From assembly GCF_001042715.1 (NCBI RefSeq), contig NZ_CP009687.1:248001-312000 (forward strand): DNA of 64,000 bases, read 5' to 3'. Made by a program: the position numbers and the translations under genes. A model generated the notes under the pieces. That model worked only from the letters and a program-made list of their open reading frames with translations. It was not told the origin of the DNA and ran no database searches. Source of the DNA: Clostridium aceticum. GTDB lineage: Bacteria > Bacillota > Clostridia > Peptostreptococcales > Natronincolaceae. Below, in pieces: positions 1 through 9,473 of this stretch; within the stretch, counting starts at the first letter, position 1; the number at the start of each line of letters is the position of its first letter.

Positions 1-66
1 ATAAGAGCTGACTAATTGGCAAAGTTGCGTGATTAGTAAAAGTATTGGTTTGTTTTTAAATATAGA

Positions 67-110
67 GGGTCATGATCAGTAGGTAAACCTATCGATCATG
101 ACCCTTTTTT
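67..110. terminator. Bidirectional intrinsic terminator
   Basis: An 11-bp stem (67-77 paired with 94-104) is followed on the + strand by six T residues. It overlaps the 3' end of the leftward isomerase gene and would also stop a rightward transcript entering from outside the window. Bases 1-66 show nothing else recognisable. Confidence 0.8.
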
Positions 111-880
111 AAGAAAGTTTTCAGTTGTTTTAAGTTTTCTTGCTGCACTTCTATACTTTCAAAAATCTCACAAATGATAATACCGTTGTACTGTGTTTCT
201 TTAAGCTTTGTAAAAAAATCTTCAAAATCAATATTCCCTTCTCCTAAAGGCAAGTGCTGGTCTTTTTCTCCGTGATTATCGTGAAGATGAATATATTGGA
301 GACGTTGTTCATAGGATTCAACCCATGTAGCTAACTGACTTTTGCCAAGGGCATGGGCATGACCTGTATCCAGACAGGCAGCCAAATAGGGAGAGTCTAT
401 TGTATCAACGATATTTTTGATTAATTGAGGATTTTTATTGTGTACGTTTTCTATAACCGCAGTGATTTGGAAGGATTCACACTCTTTGATCAGATTCTTC
501 CAAAAGAGAATGCTTTCTTCTAACAAATAATCTTCATAATTATCGTAATATGCCGCAGGATCATAATCTGAATGAACCACCATAAACTTTGCATTCAATG
601 CCTTAGCTGCTGCCAATGTCTGACAGTAACGCTGTGTGCATACACTTCGAACTAAAGGGTCAAAGCTAGTAGGGTGCAGATCAATATAGGGTCCATGAAG
701 GGTTAAAAGACCTTGATAGTTTTTTAAGACGTTGTTGTATTGTTCAATAATCCTATCACGGTTTTCGTCTAAATTGCTAGGCATAACAAAATCTTGGATT
801 TCTAAGCAATTGTATGTCTCTTGATAAAAATCAGGATGTTGATTTAGTTTTTCTAGGTAAATACCAGTACCGATTTTCAT
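89..880 (-). CDS. Sugar phosphate isomerase/epimerase family protein (TIM barrel)
   Basis: The 263-residue product belongs to the xylose isomerase-like TIM-barrel / AP endonuclease 2 family. Visible metal-site motifs in order are VIENVH, CLDTGHAH, IHLHDNHG and ICEIFES, which supply the Glu, Asp and His ligands typical of this fold. The substrate cannot be told from sequence; family members isomerise or epimerise sugars or cleave AP sites. The ATG at 880 is chosen over one 54 bases upstream because it has a GGAGA ribosome site 6 bases before it and the extra N-terminus is not family-like. It stands alone, divergent from deoC. Confidence 0.8.
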   Translation of the reverse strand: MKIGTGIYLEKLNQHPDFYQETYNCLEIQDFVMPSNLDENRDRIIEQYNNVLKNYQGLLTLHGPYIDLHPTSFDPLVRSVCTQRYCQTLAAAKALNAKFMVVHSDYDPAAYYDNYEDYLLEESILFWKNLIKECESFQITAVIENVHNKNPQLIKNIVDTIDSPYLAACLDTGHAHALGKSQLATWVESYEQRLQYIHLHDNHGEKDQHLPLGEGNIDFEDFFTKLKETQYNGIIICEIFESIEVQQENLKQLKTFLKKGHDR

Positions 881-1061
881 AGCTATTCTCCATTTTTTTA
901 CTTTCAGATTAACATGTATTTTTTTTAATGTCAAATCAGGGTGAGGATGTCTTTTTATATTGACACCTATAGGGAAGAATGATAATATAGCTTAAAGATT
1001 TTTGACAATAAAATTTAAGTAAATAATAGAAGAATTAAATATTTTAGAGGGTGGGAAATGT

Positions 1062-1730
1062 ATGATTTCAAATAAAATCAAAGAAAAAGTTGCAGGAATG
1101 ATTGATCACACGATTTTAAAGCCAGAGGCTACAAAGGAAGAGATTATACAGCTATGTGATGAAGCTAAGAGGTATAATTTTGCTTCAGTGTGTATTCATC
1201 CACATTTTGTCCCTTTGGCATATGATCTGCTTAAGGATACTGATGTTAAGGTTTGTACGGTAATAGGTTTTCCTTTAGGTTTAAATACTACTGAGGTTAA
1301 AAGGTATGAAACCAAGAAGGCAATTGAGGCAGGGGCTACAGAGGTAGATATGGTGATCAATGTAGGTCAGTTGAAGGACAAAAATTATGAATTTGTACTA
1401 AAGGATATTAAAGCAGTAGTTGATGAAGCTAAAGTTAAAGCTATTGTTAAAGTAATTATTGAAACATGTATATTAACTAAGGAAGAAAAGGTAAAGGCGT
1501 GTAAGATATGCGTGGATGCCGGGGCTGACTTTGTTAAGACATCTACTGGGTTTAATAAAGGAGGGGCAACTAAAGAAGATATTGAACTAATGAGCAGTAT
1601 TGTTCACCCTAAGCTGAAGGTTAAGGCATCTGGAGGCATAAGGTCGGCGGCGGATGCTGTTATGATGATAGAAGCAGGTGCAGATAGAATTGGTACTAGT
1701 TCTGGTGTGAAAATCCTTAATGAAGCATAA
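1062..1730 (+). CDS. deoC: Deoxyribose-phosphate aldolase
   Basis: This cytosolic class I aldolase splits 2-deoxyribose 5-phosphate into glyceraldehyde 3-phosphate and acetaldehyde, the last step of deoxynucleoside breakdown. The 222-residue length is normal. The Schiff-base lysine is Lys159 in FVKTSTGF, with the supporting Asp96 in EVDMVIN and Lys188 in [18 protein letters not shown] ribosome site precedes the ATG. No other deo gene is adjacent, so it appears to be a single-gene unit ending in a strong terminator. Confidence 0.95.
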   Translation: MISNKIKEKVAGMIDHTILKPEATKEEIIQLCDEAKRYNFASVCIHPHFVPLAYDLLKDTDVKVCTVIGFPLGLNTTEVKRYETKKAIEAGATEVDMVINVGQLKDKNYEFVLKDIKAVVDEAKVKAIVKVIIETCILTKEEKVKACKICVDAGADFVKTSTGFNKGGATKEDIELMSSIVHPKLKVKASGGIRSAADAVMMIEAGADRIGTSSGVKILNEA

Positions 1731-1742
1731 AATTACTATGTA

Positions 1743-1789
1743 TAAAGCACACCCTCCTAGCTTTGCTTTACTAGGAGGGTGTGCTTTAT
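1743..1789. terminator. Strong bidirectional terminator
   Basis: A perfect 17-bp stem (1744-1760 with 1771-1787) encloses a 10-base loop between the convergent genes deoC and the SurA-like lipoprotein. The A/T-rich ends can serve both directions. Confidence 0.85.
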
Positions 1790-1803
1790 ATAGTTAAGGA
1801 GGA

Positions 1804-2481
1804 TTAAAGTAAAATCTGGATATTGCTTTGTGCTTTTAAGGTTTCAATAAGTTCGGTAAAGGTTGTTTGGAACTTTTGGTACTTCAATTCTTCCTCTAAT
1901 TCAAATCTCATTTCTTCAAACTCTGCTAGATCTTCCATAAACTCGCTGTAGTCATCGTACAAAGCTCTAATTTCTTCTTCTGATACTTCCAGATCACCAA
2001 TTTCATTTTCCATATATTGAGAAATAATTATCTCGTCAGCGATACTTTTTTCTAATGATTCTAAGGTTAGTTGATGCGTTTCTAAGATGGTGGTAAATTC
2101 TTCTTCGCTGCTGAATTGAGCTTTGATTTGCTCTATTTCATGTGCTATTTCCTCTGTAGAAGCTGTGTAATTCTTTTCAAAGGCATCCTGCAAAAGTAAT
2201 TGTTGTTGAATTAAATTATTTAAGGCTTCTTCTTGTAGCAACTCTAATATTTCTTTGCTTTCTTCACTATCAAAATCTAAGCCGAATTGTTGATAGGATA
2301 GCTTCATGTTTTCTACCATATTTTCAAAATCTACCCTTTGAATCTCCGTATCATTTACAAGGGCTACAACAGCTCCCTCTTCTTCTGCTGGACCTGATAC
2401 ATTGTTATCTGTTGAGGAACAAGCTGAAACTGAAATCAATAATACTATTGATAATATAATTAAAAATAACTTTCGTAACAA
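1804..2481 (-). CDS. SurA N-terminal-like lipoprotein
   Basis: The product is about 225 residues: a lipoprotein signal with lipobox ending at Cys21 (SVSAC), a Ser/Asn-rich linker, then a long helical segment (VALVNDTEIQRVDFENMV) like the N-terminal chaperone domain of SurA/PrsA proteins. No parvulin (PpiC) domain is visible, so this is more likely a periplasm-side folding chaperone than an isomerase. The start is set at a TTG because AAGGGAG lies 8 bases before it and the signal peptide begins there; the ATG 18 bases upstream overlaps that ribosome site. The partner proteins are unknown. Confidence 0.72.
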   Translation of the reverse strand: MLRKLFLIILSIVLLISVSACSSTDNNVSGPAEEEGAVVALVNDTEIQRVDFENMVENMKLSYQQFGLDFDSEESKEILELLQEEALNNLIQQQLLLQDAFEKNYTASTEEIAHEIEQIKAQFSSEEEFTTILETHQLTLESLEKSIADEIIISQYMENEIGDLEVSEEEIRALYDDYSEFMEDLAEFEEMRFELEEELKYQKFQTTFTELIETLKAQSNIQILL

Positions 2482-3158
2482 ATGAAAAACTCCCTTCATA
2501 ATATATAGTATTTTTAAATTGCTCGTAATTACTATCCTAACACAAAATCTACTTATTTTCAAATAGATTAACCTATAGAGTAAGATGTTGCTTATAACCT
2601 TATAACTGAGTATAGCAGTGAATTATAAACTGTAAATAAATAAAGCATTAAATTTTTATTAAATATTGTGTTAAATCATGGTGTTTTGAGAAGTGAAAAT
2701 AGAAATATACTAACTTGAGTTGTGCGATTATTTAGTGTAGAGATGAAAATTAAATATACGCCCTCATTTTATCCCAAGTATTGACAAGGCTTTCAAATGT
2801 TTTCCCTTAATATATTTAACTTTCCCTCGATATAGTTTGAAAACTGCACAAGCTTTAGATACTAATTATATTAACATAGAAGTTATAAATTTTATATTAT
2901 AATATTTCCATAAATAGAAAGAATAGTAATAGAAACAAAAAAACATCTAAAAAAATTGATATAAAAATCAAAAATAGTCATAATTATAGATAAGTAAAAG
3001 CAGATAAAGCTGGCAGCTAGTAAATAAAAAAACTAATTACTAGGCTCTAACTGGCAAAACTCCACAAAACCTAGTATAATAGAAATGTAATTTACAAAAT
3101 TAGGAATAAGTGTAGATAAAGAATATTCTATCCATAGAATGAGATGGGGGGAGATGAA
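2482..3158. other. Non-coding AT-rich intergenic region
   Basis: About 670 bases hold no convincing gene on either strand. A TATAAT at 3073-3078 with a weak upstream element could be the promoter of the phosphoglucomutase gene. An imperfect inverted repeat (CTAGTAA at 3017-3023, TTACTAG at 3037-3043) lies just before it. Nothing else can be named. Confidence 0.5.
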
Positions 3159-4853
3159 ATGGACTTACAGACCATAAAAAACTACGAGACATGGTTATTT
3201 GATCCATATTTTGACGATACAACAAGAGAAGAATTGAAAGAAATTATGGGTAAGGAAAAGGAAATAGAAGATCGTTTTTATAGGGATTTAGAGTTTGGCA
3301 CAGCAGGCCTCAGAGGCATTATTGGCGCTGGTACCAATAGGATCAATAAATATACTGTCAGAAAAGCCACACAAGGCCTGGCTAATTACATAAAATCTCA
3401 CGGGGAAGAAGCTATGGACCGTGGTGTAGTAATCGCTTATGACTCAAGACATATGTCTAAGGAATTTACCGAAGAAGCTGCTTTGGTTTTAGCTGCTAAT
3501 GGTATAAAGGCCTTTGTATTTGAAGATCTTAGACCTACTCCAGAACTTTCCTTCGCTGTAAGATACTTAAAAGCTATAGCGGGGATTGTGGTTACTGCTA
3601 GTCATAATCCTCCTGAATATAATGGTTATAAGGTATACTGGGAGGATGGGGCGCAGGTAGCCACTAGGATAGCCGAAGAAATTACAGAAGAAATTCAGCA
3701 AATCTATGACCTATATAAAGTGCTTCCAATGGACAGAACAGAAGCCCAAAGAGCCAAGTTGTTTCAATATATAGGAAAAGAGGTGGATGATGCCTATATA
3801 CAGTCTGTAAAAAGTCAATCCCTAAGGGGGGAAACGATTCAACAGGTGACAAAAGACTTTAAGATTGTTTTCACGCCTCTTCATGGTACTGGAAACCTTC
3901 CGGTAAGAAGAGTATTAAAAGAAGTAGGATTTGAGAATGTGTTGGTGGTAGCGGATCAAGAATTACCAGATCCCAACTTTTCTACAGTAGCTTATCCCAA
4001 TCCAGAGGAGGAAGCAGCTTTTCGATTAGCCATTGAGTTAGCGCAAAAACAAGGTGCTCATCTTGTGATTGGTACAGACCCTGACTGTGATAGGGTTGGT
4101 GTGGTAGTCAAAAACAAAGAAGGGAAATACACCACACTTACCGGCAACCAAATAGGAGCTTTGCTGGTGGAGTATATACTTTCTACATTGCAGGAAAAAC
4201 AAAATCTCCCTTCTAATGCTGTGATTGTAAAAACCATTGTTACTAGCGAGATGGGGGCGACGATTGCAAAAAAGCATAATGTAGATATTATAAATACTTT
4301 GACTGGATTTAAATATATCGGAGAAAAAATAAAAGAGTTTGAGAAAACTGGAGAAAAAATGTTTTTGTTTGGTTATGAAGAAAGTTATGGCTATTTAGCA
4401 GGTACTCACGCCAGAGACAAGGATGCGGTGGTAGCTTCTATGTTAATCTGTGAAATGGCCGCCTTTTATTATGCTAAAGGATTTACCCTTTATGAAGGGT
4501 TGATAGAGCTTTATAAAAAGTATGGCTATTATTTAGAAGATTTAAAGTCTGTCACTTTGCAGGGTAAGGAAGGAATGGAAAAAATACAAAACACGCTGGA
4601 GGCTTTTAGAAATAACCCGCCCTTTGAAATAGGAGGATATAAGGTGAATTTGTTAGAAGATTATTTAAACCAAAATAAACTGCCTAAGGAGAATGTACTG
4701 AAATTTATCTTAGAAAATAACACATGGGTGTGCTTAAGGCCCTCTGGAACAGAGCCGAAATTAAAAATTTATTGCGGGGTAGTAGAGGATTCGCTGGAAG
4801 ATTGCAGAAAAAAAGTAGATAGTTTGATACATGCTATTGTTGAAAAGATATAA
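3159..4853 (+). CDS. Phospho-sugar mutase (phosphoglucomutase/phosphomannomutase)
   Basis: This alpha-D-phosphohexomutase of 564 residues interconverts the 1- and 6-phosphates of glucose or mannose and so feeds envelope polysaccharide and glycan synthesis. The phosphoserine loop TASHNPPEYNGY places the catalytic serine at residue 148. The Mg2+ loop is DPDCDR (307-312), the sugar-binding loop GYEESYGY, and the phosphate-binding loop RPSGTEPKLK near the C-terminus. Length and motifs match the PgcA type of Firmicutes. The ATG at 3159 is preferred because a GGGGGGAG ribosome site precedes it. Confidence 0.92.
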   Translation: MDLQTIKNYETWLFDPYFDDTTREELKEIMGKEKEIEDRFYRDLEFGTAGLRGIIGAGTNRINKYTVRKATQGLANYIKSHGEEAMDRGVVIAYDSRHMSKEFTEEAALVLAANGIKAFVFEDLRPTPELSFAVRYLKAIAGIVVTASHNPPEYNGYKVYWEDGAQVATRIAEEITEEIQQIYDLYKVLPMDRTEAQRAKLFQYIGKEVDDAYIQSVKSQSLRGETIQQVTKDFKIVFTPLHGTGNLPVRRVLKEVGFENVLVVADQELPDPNFSTVAYPNPEEEAAFRLAIELAQKQGAHLVIGTDPDCDRVGVVVKNKEGKYTTLTGNQIGALLVEYILSTLQEKQNLPSNAVIVKTIVTSEMGATIAKKHNVDIINTLTGFKYIGEKIKEFEKTGEKMFLFGYEESYGYLAGTHARDKDAVVASMLICEMAAFYYAKGFTLYEGLIELYKKYGYYLEDLKSVTLQGKEGMEKIQNTLEAFRNNPPFEIGGYKVNLLEDYLNQNKLPKENVLKFILENNTWVCLRPSGTEPKLKIYCGVVEDSLEDCRKKVDSLIHAIVEKI

Positions 4854-4915
4854 CTTTAATTATTAATAGAAAATACCATAAGCTGAACTTACTCTTACAT
4901 TAATATATATGTAAG

Positions 4916-4953
4916 CAAGGAGACAAGCCCAATGCTAGGCTTGTCTCCTTGTT
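4916..4953. terminator. Hairpin after the phospho-sugar mutase gene
   Basis: A 14-bp perfect stem (4916-4929 with 4938-4951) encloses an 8-base loop. The T tract after it is short, so termination may be partial. Confidence 0.65.
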
Positions 4954-4999
4954 AATTTGGATATCCTATAAGTAGAGGTTTTAAGATTGTAAGCTCGCT

Positions 5000-5028
5000 T
5001 TGTTTGAAAGAAGCAAAAAAGGTATAAT
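5000..5028 (+). promoter_or_regulatory. Sigma-A-type promoter of the two-component system
   Basis: TTGTTT at 5000-5005 and TATAAT at 5023-5028 are separated by 17 bases and lie about 40 bases before the response regulator start. Confidence 0.6.
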
Positions 5029-5069
5029 ATATAAAATAGGCATCTATTTTAATAAGGAGTTGAAATTGT

Positions 5070-5747
5070 ATGAAGTTATTGATTATCGATGACGAAAAGC
5101 TATTAATCAAGGGACTAAAAAAGAGTTTAGAGCAGGAGGGTTTTGAAGTTTTTACTGCTTACGATGGAGAAGAAGGCCTTCGTGTTTTTGAAACCAATAG
5201 CTTCGATTTACTGATTCTAGATTTAATGCTGCCAAGGATTGATGGTATTACCCTTTGTCGCATGATTCGTCAGCACAGTGAAGTACCTATTATTATGCTC
5301 ACAGCTAAGGATAGTGATATTGATAAAATACTGGGACTAGAGCTGGGGGCAGATGATTATATGACAAAACCCTTTAATACGAGGGAGTTGATTGCTAGGA
5401 TTCGTGCTATCCTTAGAAGAGTAGAAAAACAGGAGATTCAACAGGAAAGCGTCTATACATCTGGAGACTTGGTGGTAGACTCCGGTGGTCGCACTGTAAA
5501 AAAGGCTGCTAAAGAGGTTGAGCTGACACCTAAAGAGTTTGATATTTTAGAACTGTTGATAAGAAACAAAGGACGGGTTTTTCCGAGGGAAGAAATCTTC
5601 CGGCTTGTTTGGCAAGAACCATGTCTTGATACAAGGACTATTGATGTCCATATAAAAAATCTTAGGGAGAAATTAAAGGATCATGAAGACAGCTCCCCCA
5701 TGATTCAAACAAAATGGGGTGTAGGTTATTACTTCAGAAGGGATTGA
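5070..5747 (+). CDS. OmpR/PhoB-family response regulator
   Basis: The 225-residue DNA-binding regulator has a receiver domain (about 1-115) and a winged-helix output domain (about 128-223). The receiver shows acidic residues Asp7/Asp8, phosphoacceptor Asp51 (LILDLMLP) and Lys100 (MTKPF). The C-terminal signature VDVHIKNLREKL-like segment and the terminal WGVGYYF motif are standard for the family. The partner is the histidine kinase starting 5 bases downstream. The target genes and signal are not evident; the GerMN lipoprotein after the kinase is a possible target. Confidence 0.9.
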   Translation: MKLLIIDDEKLLIKGLKKSLEQEGFEVFTAYDGEEGLRVFETNSFDLLILDLMLPRIDGITLCRMIRQHSEVPIIMLTAKDSDIDKILGLELGADDYMTKPFNTRELIARIRAILRRVEKQEIQQESVYTSGDLVVDSGGRTVKKAAKEVELTPKEFDILELLIRNKGRVFPREEIFRLVWQEPCLDTRTIDVHIKNLREKLKDHEDSSPMIQTKWGVGYYFRRD

Positions 5748-5752
5748 TCAAT

Positions 5753-7162
5753 ATGCTTTCTTCTATAAAACAAAAACTGACGGCAATTTATATTATACTG
5801 ATTTTACTTCCTTTATTTGTCATTAACTTTTTTTCTATAGAAAATATAAAGGAGTCTGTGCTGAGGGAAATAGAAGTAAACACTTTAAAAACTGCTAATA
5901 TTCTTTCTAATATCAGCAGAGCCAATTTTGAAGATAAACTGGCTTTGAAGAACAGCATACAACAGTATAGTGGCATGGTGGGAGGAAGAATTCTTGTTCT
6001 TAACCATCAAGGGGTGGTTATCGTAGACAGTTTTAATTTGCTGGAGGACTCAGTGATTGACAATGAGGAGATTCGTCAAGCTCTAAATATGCAGGAAAAA
6101 TTTGGTTACTACCAGACGGATAAGTATGTCCTACAGGCAGCAGTACCTATTTTACAAGTATCTGATTCTAGTAGGAAGGTACTGGGGGCAGTGCTGATAT
6201 CCGTCAGCGTAGATAATGCCTTTGACACCATTTATGACTTCAGAAGCCGACTGATGGCTCTTTCTGTAGTAGCAGCTATCATAGGGGTATTTGCTGCTAT
6301 CCTTGCCAGTGAAAAAATGGCAAAACCAATAGTCGCCTTATCGGAGACCACAAAAAGAATTGCAAAGGGACATTTGGGGGAAGTGGTAGAAATTAAATCA
6401 AGGGATGAAATAGGGAAACTGGCAGAAAACTTTAATCATATGAGTAGAGAATTGCACCGAGTAGATGAAGGAAGGATACAGTTTATAGGGGATGTGTCTC
6501 ACGAACTAAAAACCCCTTTGGCTTCTATGAAGGCTTTGATCGATTCTTTGCTTTATGGTGAGGATGATCTTGAAGTCTATCGAGAATATTTAAAGGATAT
6601 GGATGGTGAAATTGATCGTTTGGCAGACTTAGTAAGCTCCCTTTTGTCCTTAACCAAGATTGAGGAACAGGGGATTACCACTAACTTTTTTTCCTTAAGA
6701 AATCTTGTAGAGGATTCTGTAAAAATATTGCATCCTTTAGCGGAAAAGTATGAGGTAGAGGTAAAAATTGACTTAAAAAATCCACCAGAGGTGCGATGTG
6801 ATGGAGAAAGAGTCAAAGAAGTTTTTATCAATCTTATTGACAATGCAATGAAGTATAGAGATATAGAAAAGTTACAAAGTAAAGTAGCCATTTTAGGAAG
6901 ATGGGAAAGCCAGCACTATGAAATTAGTATTGAGGACAATGGGATTGGCATTGAAGAAAAAGAGATTCAATCTATCTTTGATAAGTTTTATCGTACCGAC
7001 TTATCTCGCTCCAGAAATACGGGGGGAGCAGGGATTGGCTTATCTATTGTCAGTCGGATTCTTCAATTGCATCAGTGGAAGGTCGAGGCCAGCAGTCAAC
7101 CGAAGGTGGGTACCAAGATTACCATTCTTATTCCTAAAAATTCTTTAAAGGTTTCTTCATAA
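5753..7162 (+). CDS. Membrane sensor histidine kinase
   Basis: The 469-residue kinase has an N-terminal membrane helix (about 10-28), an extracytoplasmic PAS-like sensor region, a second membrane helix near 165-185, a HAMP domain and an HisKA/HATPase core. The phosphorylated residue is His250 in VSHELKTPL. N box NLIDNAMKY, G1 DNGIGI and G2 GAGIGLSIV are intact. The ATG at 5753 carries an AGAAGGG ribosome site inside the end of the regulator gene, so the pair is translationally close. The signal is unknown. Confidence 0.9.
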   Translation: MLSSIKQKLTAIYIILILLPLFVINFFSIENIKESVLREIEVNTLKTANILSNISRANFEDKLALKNSIQQYSGMVGGRILVLNHQGVVIVDSFNLLEDSVIDNEEIRQALNMQEKFGYYQTDKYVLQAAVPILQVSDSSRKVLGAVLISVSVDNAFDTIYDFRSRLMALSVVAAIIGVFAAILASEKMAKPIVALSETTKRIAKGHLGEVVEIKSRDEIGKLAENFNHMSRELHRVDEGRIQFIGDVSHELKTPLASMKALIDSLLYGEDDLEVYREYLKDMDGEIDRLADLVSSLLSLTKIEEQGITTNFFSLRNLVEDSVKILHPLAEKYEVEVKIDLKNPPEVRCDGERVKEVFINLIDNAMKYRDIEKLQSKVAILGRWESQHYEISIEDNGIGIEEKEIQSIFDKFYRTDLSRSRNTGGAGIGLSIVSRILQLHQWKVEASSQPKVGTKITILIPKNSLKVSS

Positions 7163-7252
7163 TTTCTTTACATTTATTTATGTGCTCTTCATATTCCTCC
7201 TGTATAATAAGATTAAGAAAGCATAAAGTGAAAAAAGAAAGGGAGATAAGTG

Positions 7253-7834
7253 ATGAAAAAAATAAGTTTAATTTTATTGATGATGGCTATGATGGTGGCT
7301 TTTATTGGCTGCAATAGGACACCAGTAGAAACACCAGTACCTCCAGTACAAACAGAAAATCCCCAACCACTGGAAGGGACAGATACAGTAGTGGATCCAG
7401 CACCGGATGGAGAAATAACTAGAGTTACTTTATACTTTGCAAACAATGAATATATTGTGACTGGAGATGCCAGGGCTGAAAAAGTACTTCCTCTAGAAAG
7501 AGATATCACTGTAGGCGAAAAGTCAGTAGAAGAAATGATTTTACTAGAACTTCAAAACTCTCCGCAAGATGATGATTTATCTACAAACTTAGAAAATATC
7601 AAAGTACTTAGTGTAGATACAGCTGAAGGTGTAGCTTATGTAAATGTAGCAGGGGAAAGACTTAGTGGAGGTAGTCTTGAAGAAACTTTAGTGATTTACC
7701 AAATTGTATATTCTTTAACAGAGCTTGATGATATAGAAGCAGTACAATTTTTAGTGGATGGCAGTAAAAGAGAAACACTAATGGGTCATATGTCTATTGA
7801 AGAACCTCTAAAAAGAGAAGATTTTAGTCTTTAG
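7253..7834 (+). CDS. GerMN-domain lipoprotein
   Basis: A lipoprotein signal ends at Cys20 (AFIGC), followed by a Pro/Thr-rich linker to about residue 45 and then one GerMN domain (about 55-190; TRVTLYFANNE, then SVDTAEGVAYVNV, YQIVYSLTEL and VQFLVDG). GerMN domains occur in germination and sporulation proteins such as GerM and in LpqB-like lipoproteins, and probably bind cell-wall components. A GTG directly abuts the ATG at 7253; the GGGAG site fits either. It follows the two-component genes by about 90 bases and may be controlled by them. Confidence 0.82.
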   Translation: MKKISLILLMMAMMVAFIGCNRTPVETPVPPVQTENPQPLEGTDTVVDPAPDGEITRVTLYFANNEYIVTGDARAEKVLPLERDITVGEKSVEEMILLELQNSPQDDDLSTNLENIKVLSVDTAEGVAYVNVAGERLSGGSLEETLVIYQIVYSLTELDDIEAVQFLVDGSKRETLMGHMSIEEPLKREDFSL

Positions 7835-7835
7835 A

Positions 7836-7867
7836 AAAAGGGAGAAGCGGGCTTCTCTCTTTTATTT
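7836..7867 (+). terminator. Intrinsic terminator
   Basis: The AAAAGGGAGAAGC arm pairs with GCTTCTCTCTTTT and is followed by a T-rich run just after the GerMN lipoprotein stop codon. Confidence 0.8.
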
Positions 7868-7937
7868 TCTTGTGATGCAGTAAGGTTTCTGCTATGATAA
7901 GATAAAATGGAAATTTACAGGGTAGGGGGATCAAGCT

Positions 7938-8864
7938 GTGACATTTTTTGCTACCTTCAATCAAATATTGATTTTGTTTCTTACAATGATGATAGGCTAT
8001 GGAGCTAAGAAACTAAAGTATACCGATAATACACTTAACAAAGGACTAAGCAATCTTATTTTGCATATAACATTGCCTGCTATGATTATTAAGTCTATGC
8101 AGTTTGAGTTCTCCAAGGAGCTATTTTTTACTAGTATGAAGGTCATTATCCTTTCCCTTTTGGTGTATGCTATTGTCATAGGCATCTCCTTTTACTTGCC
8201 GAAAGTACTAAAAGTTGAGGGAAAAAAGCGAGATGTTTTTCAATTTATGTTGATTTTTTCTAATGTGGGCTATATGGGATACCCCATTGTAGATGCTATC
8301 TATGGGGAGATAGGGGTGTTTTACACGGCGTTATATAACATTCCTTTTAACTTTATCATGTTAACCTTCGGGGTCTATGTACTGCGACGCAGTAGTGGAG
8401 GAGTGAGGGGAAAAGTAGATTATAAAAAAGTGTTGCTAAATCCTGGAATTCTTGCAGTAGGATTAGGCTTTTCCTTTTTTTTGCTATCTATAAAACTACC
8501 GCTGCCTATTTATCAGACCTTAGATACTTTGGGATCCACCACCACGCCCTTAGCAATGCTGGTGATCGGTTCTTTTTTAGCAGATATGTCTTTAAGAGAA
8601 GTGTTTAAGGAAGAAAAAATACTATGGATAGCCTTAGCCAGACTGGTTATTTTACCAGCAATAGTGATGGGGATTTTGTGGGTTATGGGGGTAAGAGGAC
8701 TAATGCTAGGAATACCCGTGGTAATTACAGCAATGCCAGCTGCTGCTAATGCAGCAGTATTTGCTACCCTCTATGACTCAGATCATTACTTAGCCTCTAA
8801 GGGAATCTTCCTTACGACAGCGCTGTCTTTGGTTACCATTCCTTTGCTTACCTTTATCATTTAG
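7938..8864 (+). CDS. AEC-family transporter (auxin efflux carrier type)
   Basis: The 308-residue membrane protein has ten predicted hydrophobic helices in two five-helix halves. It has the family's N-terminal pattern (FNQILILFLTMMIGYGAKK), the NVGYMGYPI segment, and the C-terminal PAAANAAVFATLYD motif. Bacterial members export or import small organic anions such as malate; the substrate here is not inferable. The GTG start has a GTAGGGGGA ribosome site. Monocistronic. Confidence 0.88.
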   Translation: MTFFATFNQILILFLTMMIGYGAKKLKYTDNTLNKGLSNLILHITLPAMIIKSMQFEFSKELFFTSMKVIILSLLVYAIVIGISFYLPKVLKVEGKKRDVFQFMLIFSNVGYMGYPIVDAIYGEIGVFYTALYNIPFNFIMLTFGVYVLRRSSGGVRGKVDYKKVLLNPGILAVGLGFSFFLLSIKLPLPIYQTLDTLGSTTTPLAMLVIGSFLADMSLREVFKEEKILWIALARLVILPAIVMGILWVMGVRGLMLGIPVVITAMPAAANAAVFATLYDSDHYLASKGIFLTTALSLVTIPLLTFII

Positions 8865-8876
8865 GATCAAAAACAG

Positions 8877-8917
8877 AATTAGAGTAATCTAGATAGGATT
8901 CTAGTATTACTCTAATT
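8877..8917. terminator. Terminator-like hairpin after the AEC gene
   Basis: Nested complementary arms (8877-8888 with 8906-8917, and an inner CTAGA/TCTAG) form a long stem between the AEC transporter and the leftward Spo0E-like gene. The T run is weak. Confidence 0.55.
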
Positions 8918-8957
8918 AAAATTTAAATGGAAGAAGTTTTTTGCTGGAGATTTCTTG

Positions 8958-8990
8958 CACCTATCGTCGAACGATGATGATCTATAATAT
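8958..8990 (-). pseudogene. Remnant copy of the Spo0E-like gene 3' end
   Basis: On the - strand this stretch repeats the terminal codons of the neighbouring Spo0E-like gene: CATCGTTyGACGATAGGT occurs here and again near 9027-9044. No start or upstream domain remains, so it looks like the leftover of a partial tandem duplication. Confidence 0.5.
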
Positions 8991-9018
8991 AATGGATGGA
9001 TAATTATATTTAGACTTT

Positions 9019-9177
9019 TTATCTACCTATCGTCAAACGATGATATTCTACAATTAACTCATCAATGGTTATATTTAAGCTGAAGATTTTATCATAGTCT
9101 TCGTTTTGTTCCAAATAACGACCTAGTTTATTGCGTAGTCTTTCTATTTCTAGCTTCAATTCGTCTACTCTACTCAT
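9019..9177 (-). CDS. Spo0E-like aspartyl-phosphate phosphatase (52 residues)
   Basis: This very short gene encodes two helices with a central hinge, the shape of Spo0E/YnzD-type phosphatases that dephosphorylate Spo0A~P and so delay sporulation. The second helix contains LNITIDELIVEYHRL, matching the family signature (S/L-x-x-L/I-D-x-L-I-x-x-Y/F). A strong GAGGAGAG ribosome site lies 6 bases before the ATG at 9177, and TAA is at 9019-9021. Length fits the family's usual 45-85 residues. It is alone and leftward between rightward genes. Assignment rests on motif reading, without a database match. Confidence 0.78.
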   Translation of the reverse strand: MSRVDELKLEIERLRNKLGRYLEQNEDYDKIFSLNITIDELIVEYHRLTIGR

Positions 9178-9473
9178 CAGCTTCTCTCCTCACTATGATT
9201 TTTAAAAAGGCTGCATTTTTTTGTTAGTATGTATATTTATTAGTCGTAGTTTGCGAATTAAAATGAAAATATTACCAGTTCGTATACGTAAAAATATAGG
9301 TTTTAATTAACTCTATAGTTAAGATTATATCATAAATAGAAAGGAAAAACATTAAAATTATATTACAAATTTTAAATATTTTAACATATTTTGATATATA
9401 CAGGTACTTACACAATACTTTGTTCTAAGCACCTCTAAAAATTTATATAATGATAGTGAATAGAGGTGAAATT

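Noticed and set aside
2781-2812. TTGACA with a downstream TTAATA as a promoter
   Set aside because: Spacing is about 20 bases and no gene start follows for more than 300 bases.
4038-4277. Leftward reading frame inside the phospho-sugar mutase gene
   Set aside because: It is a shadow of the real gene on the other strand, with no ribosome site.
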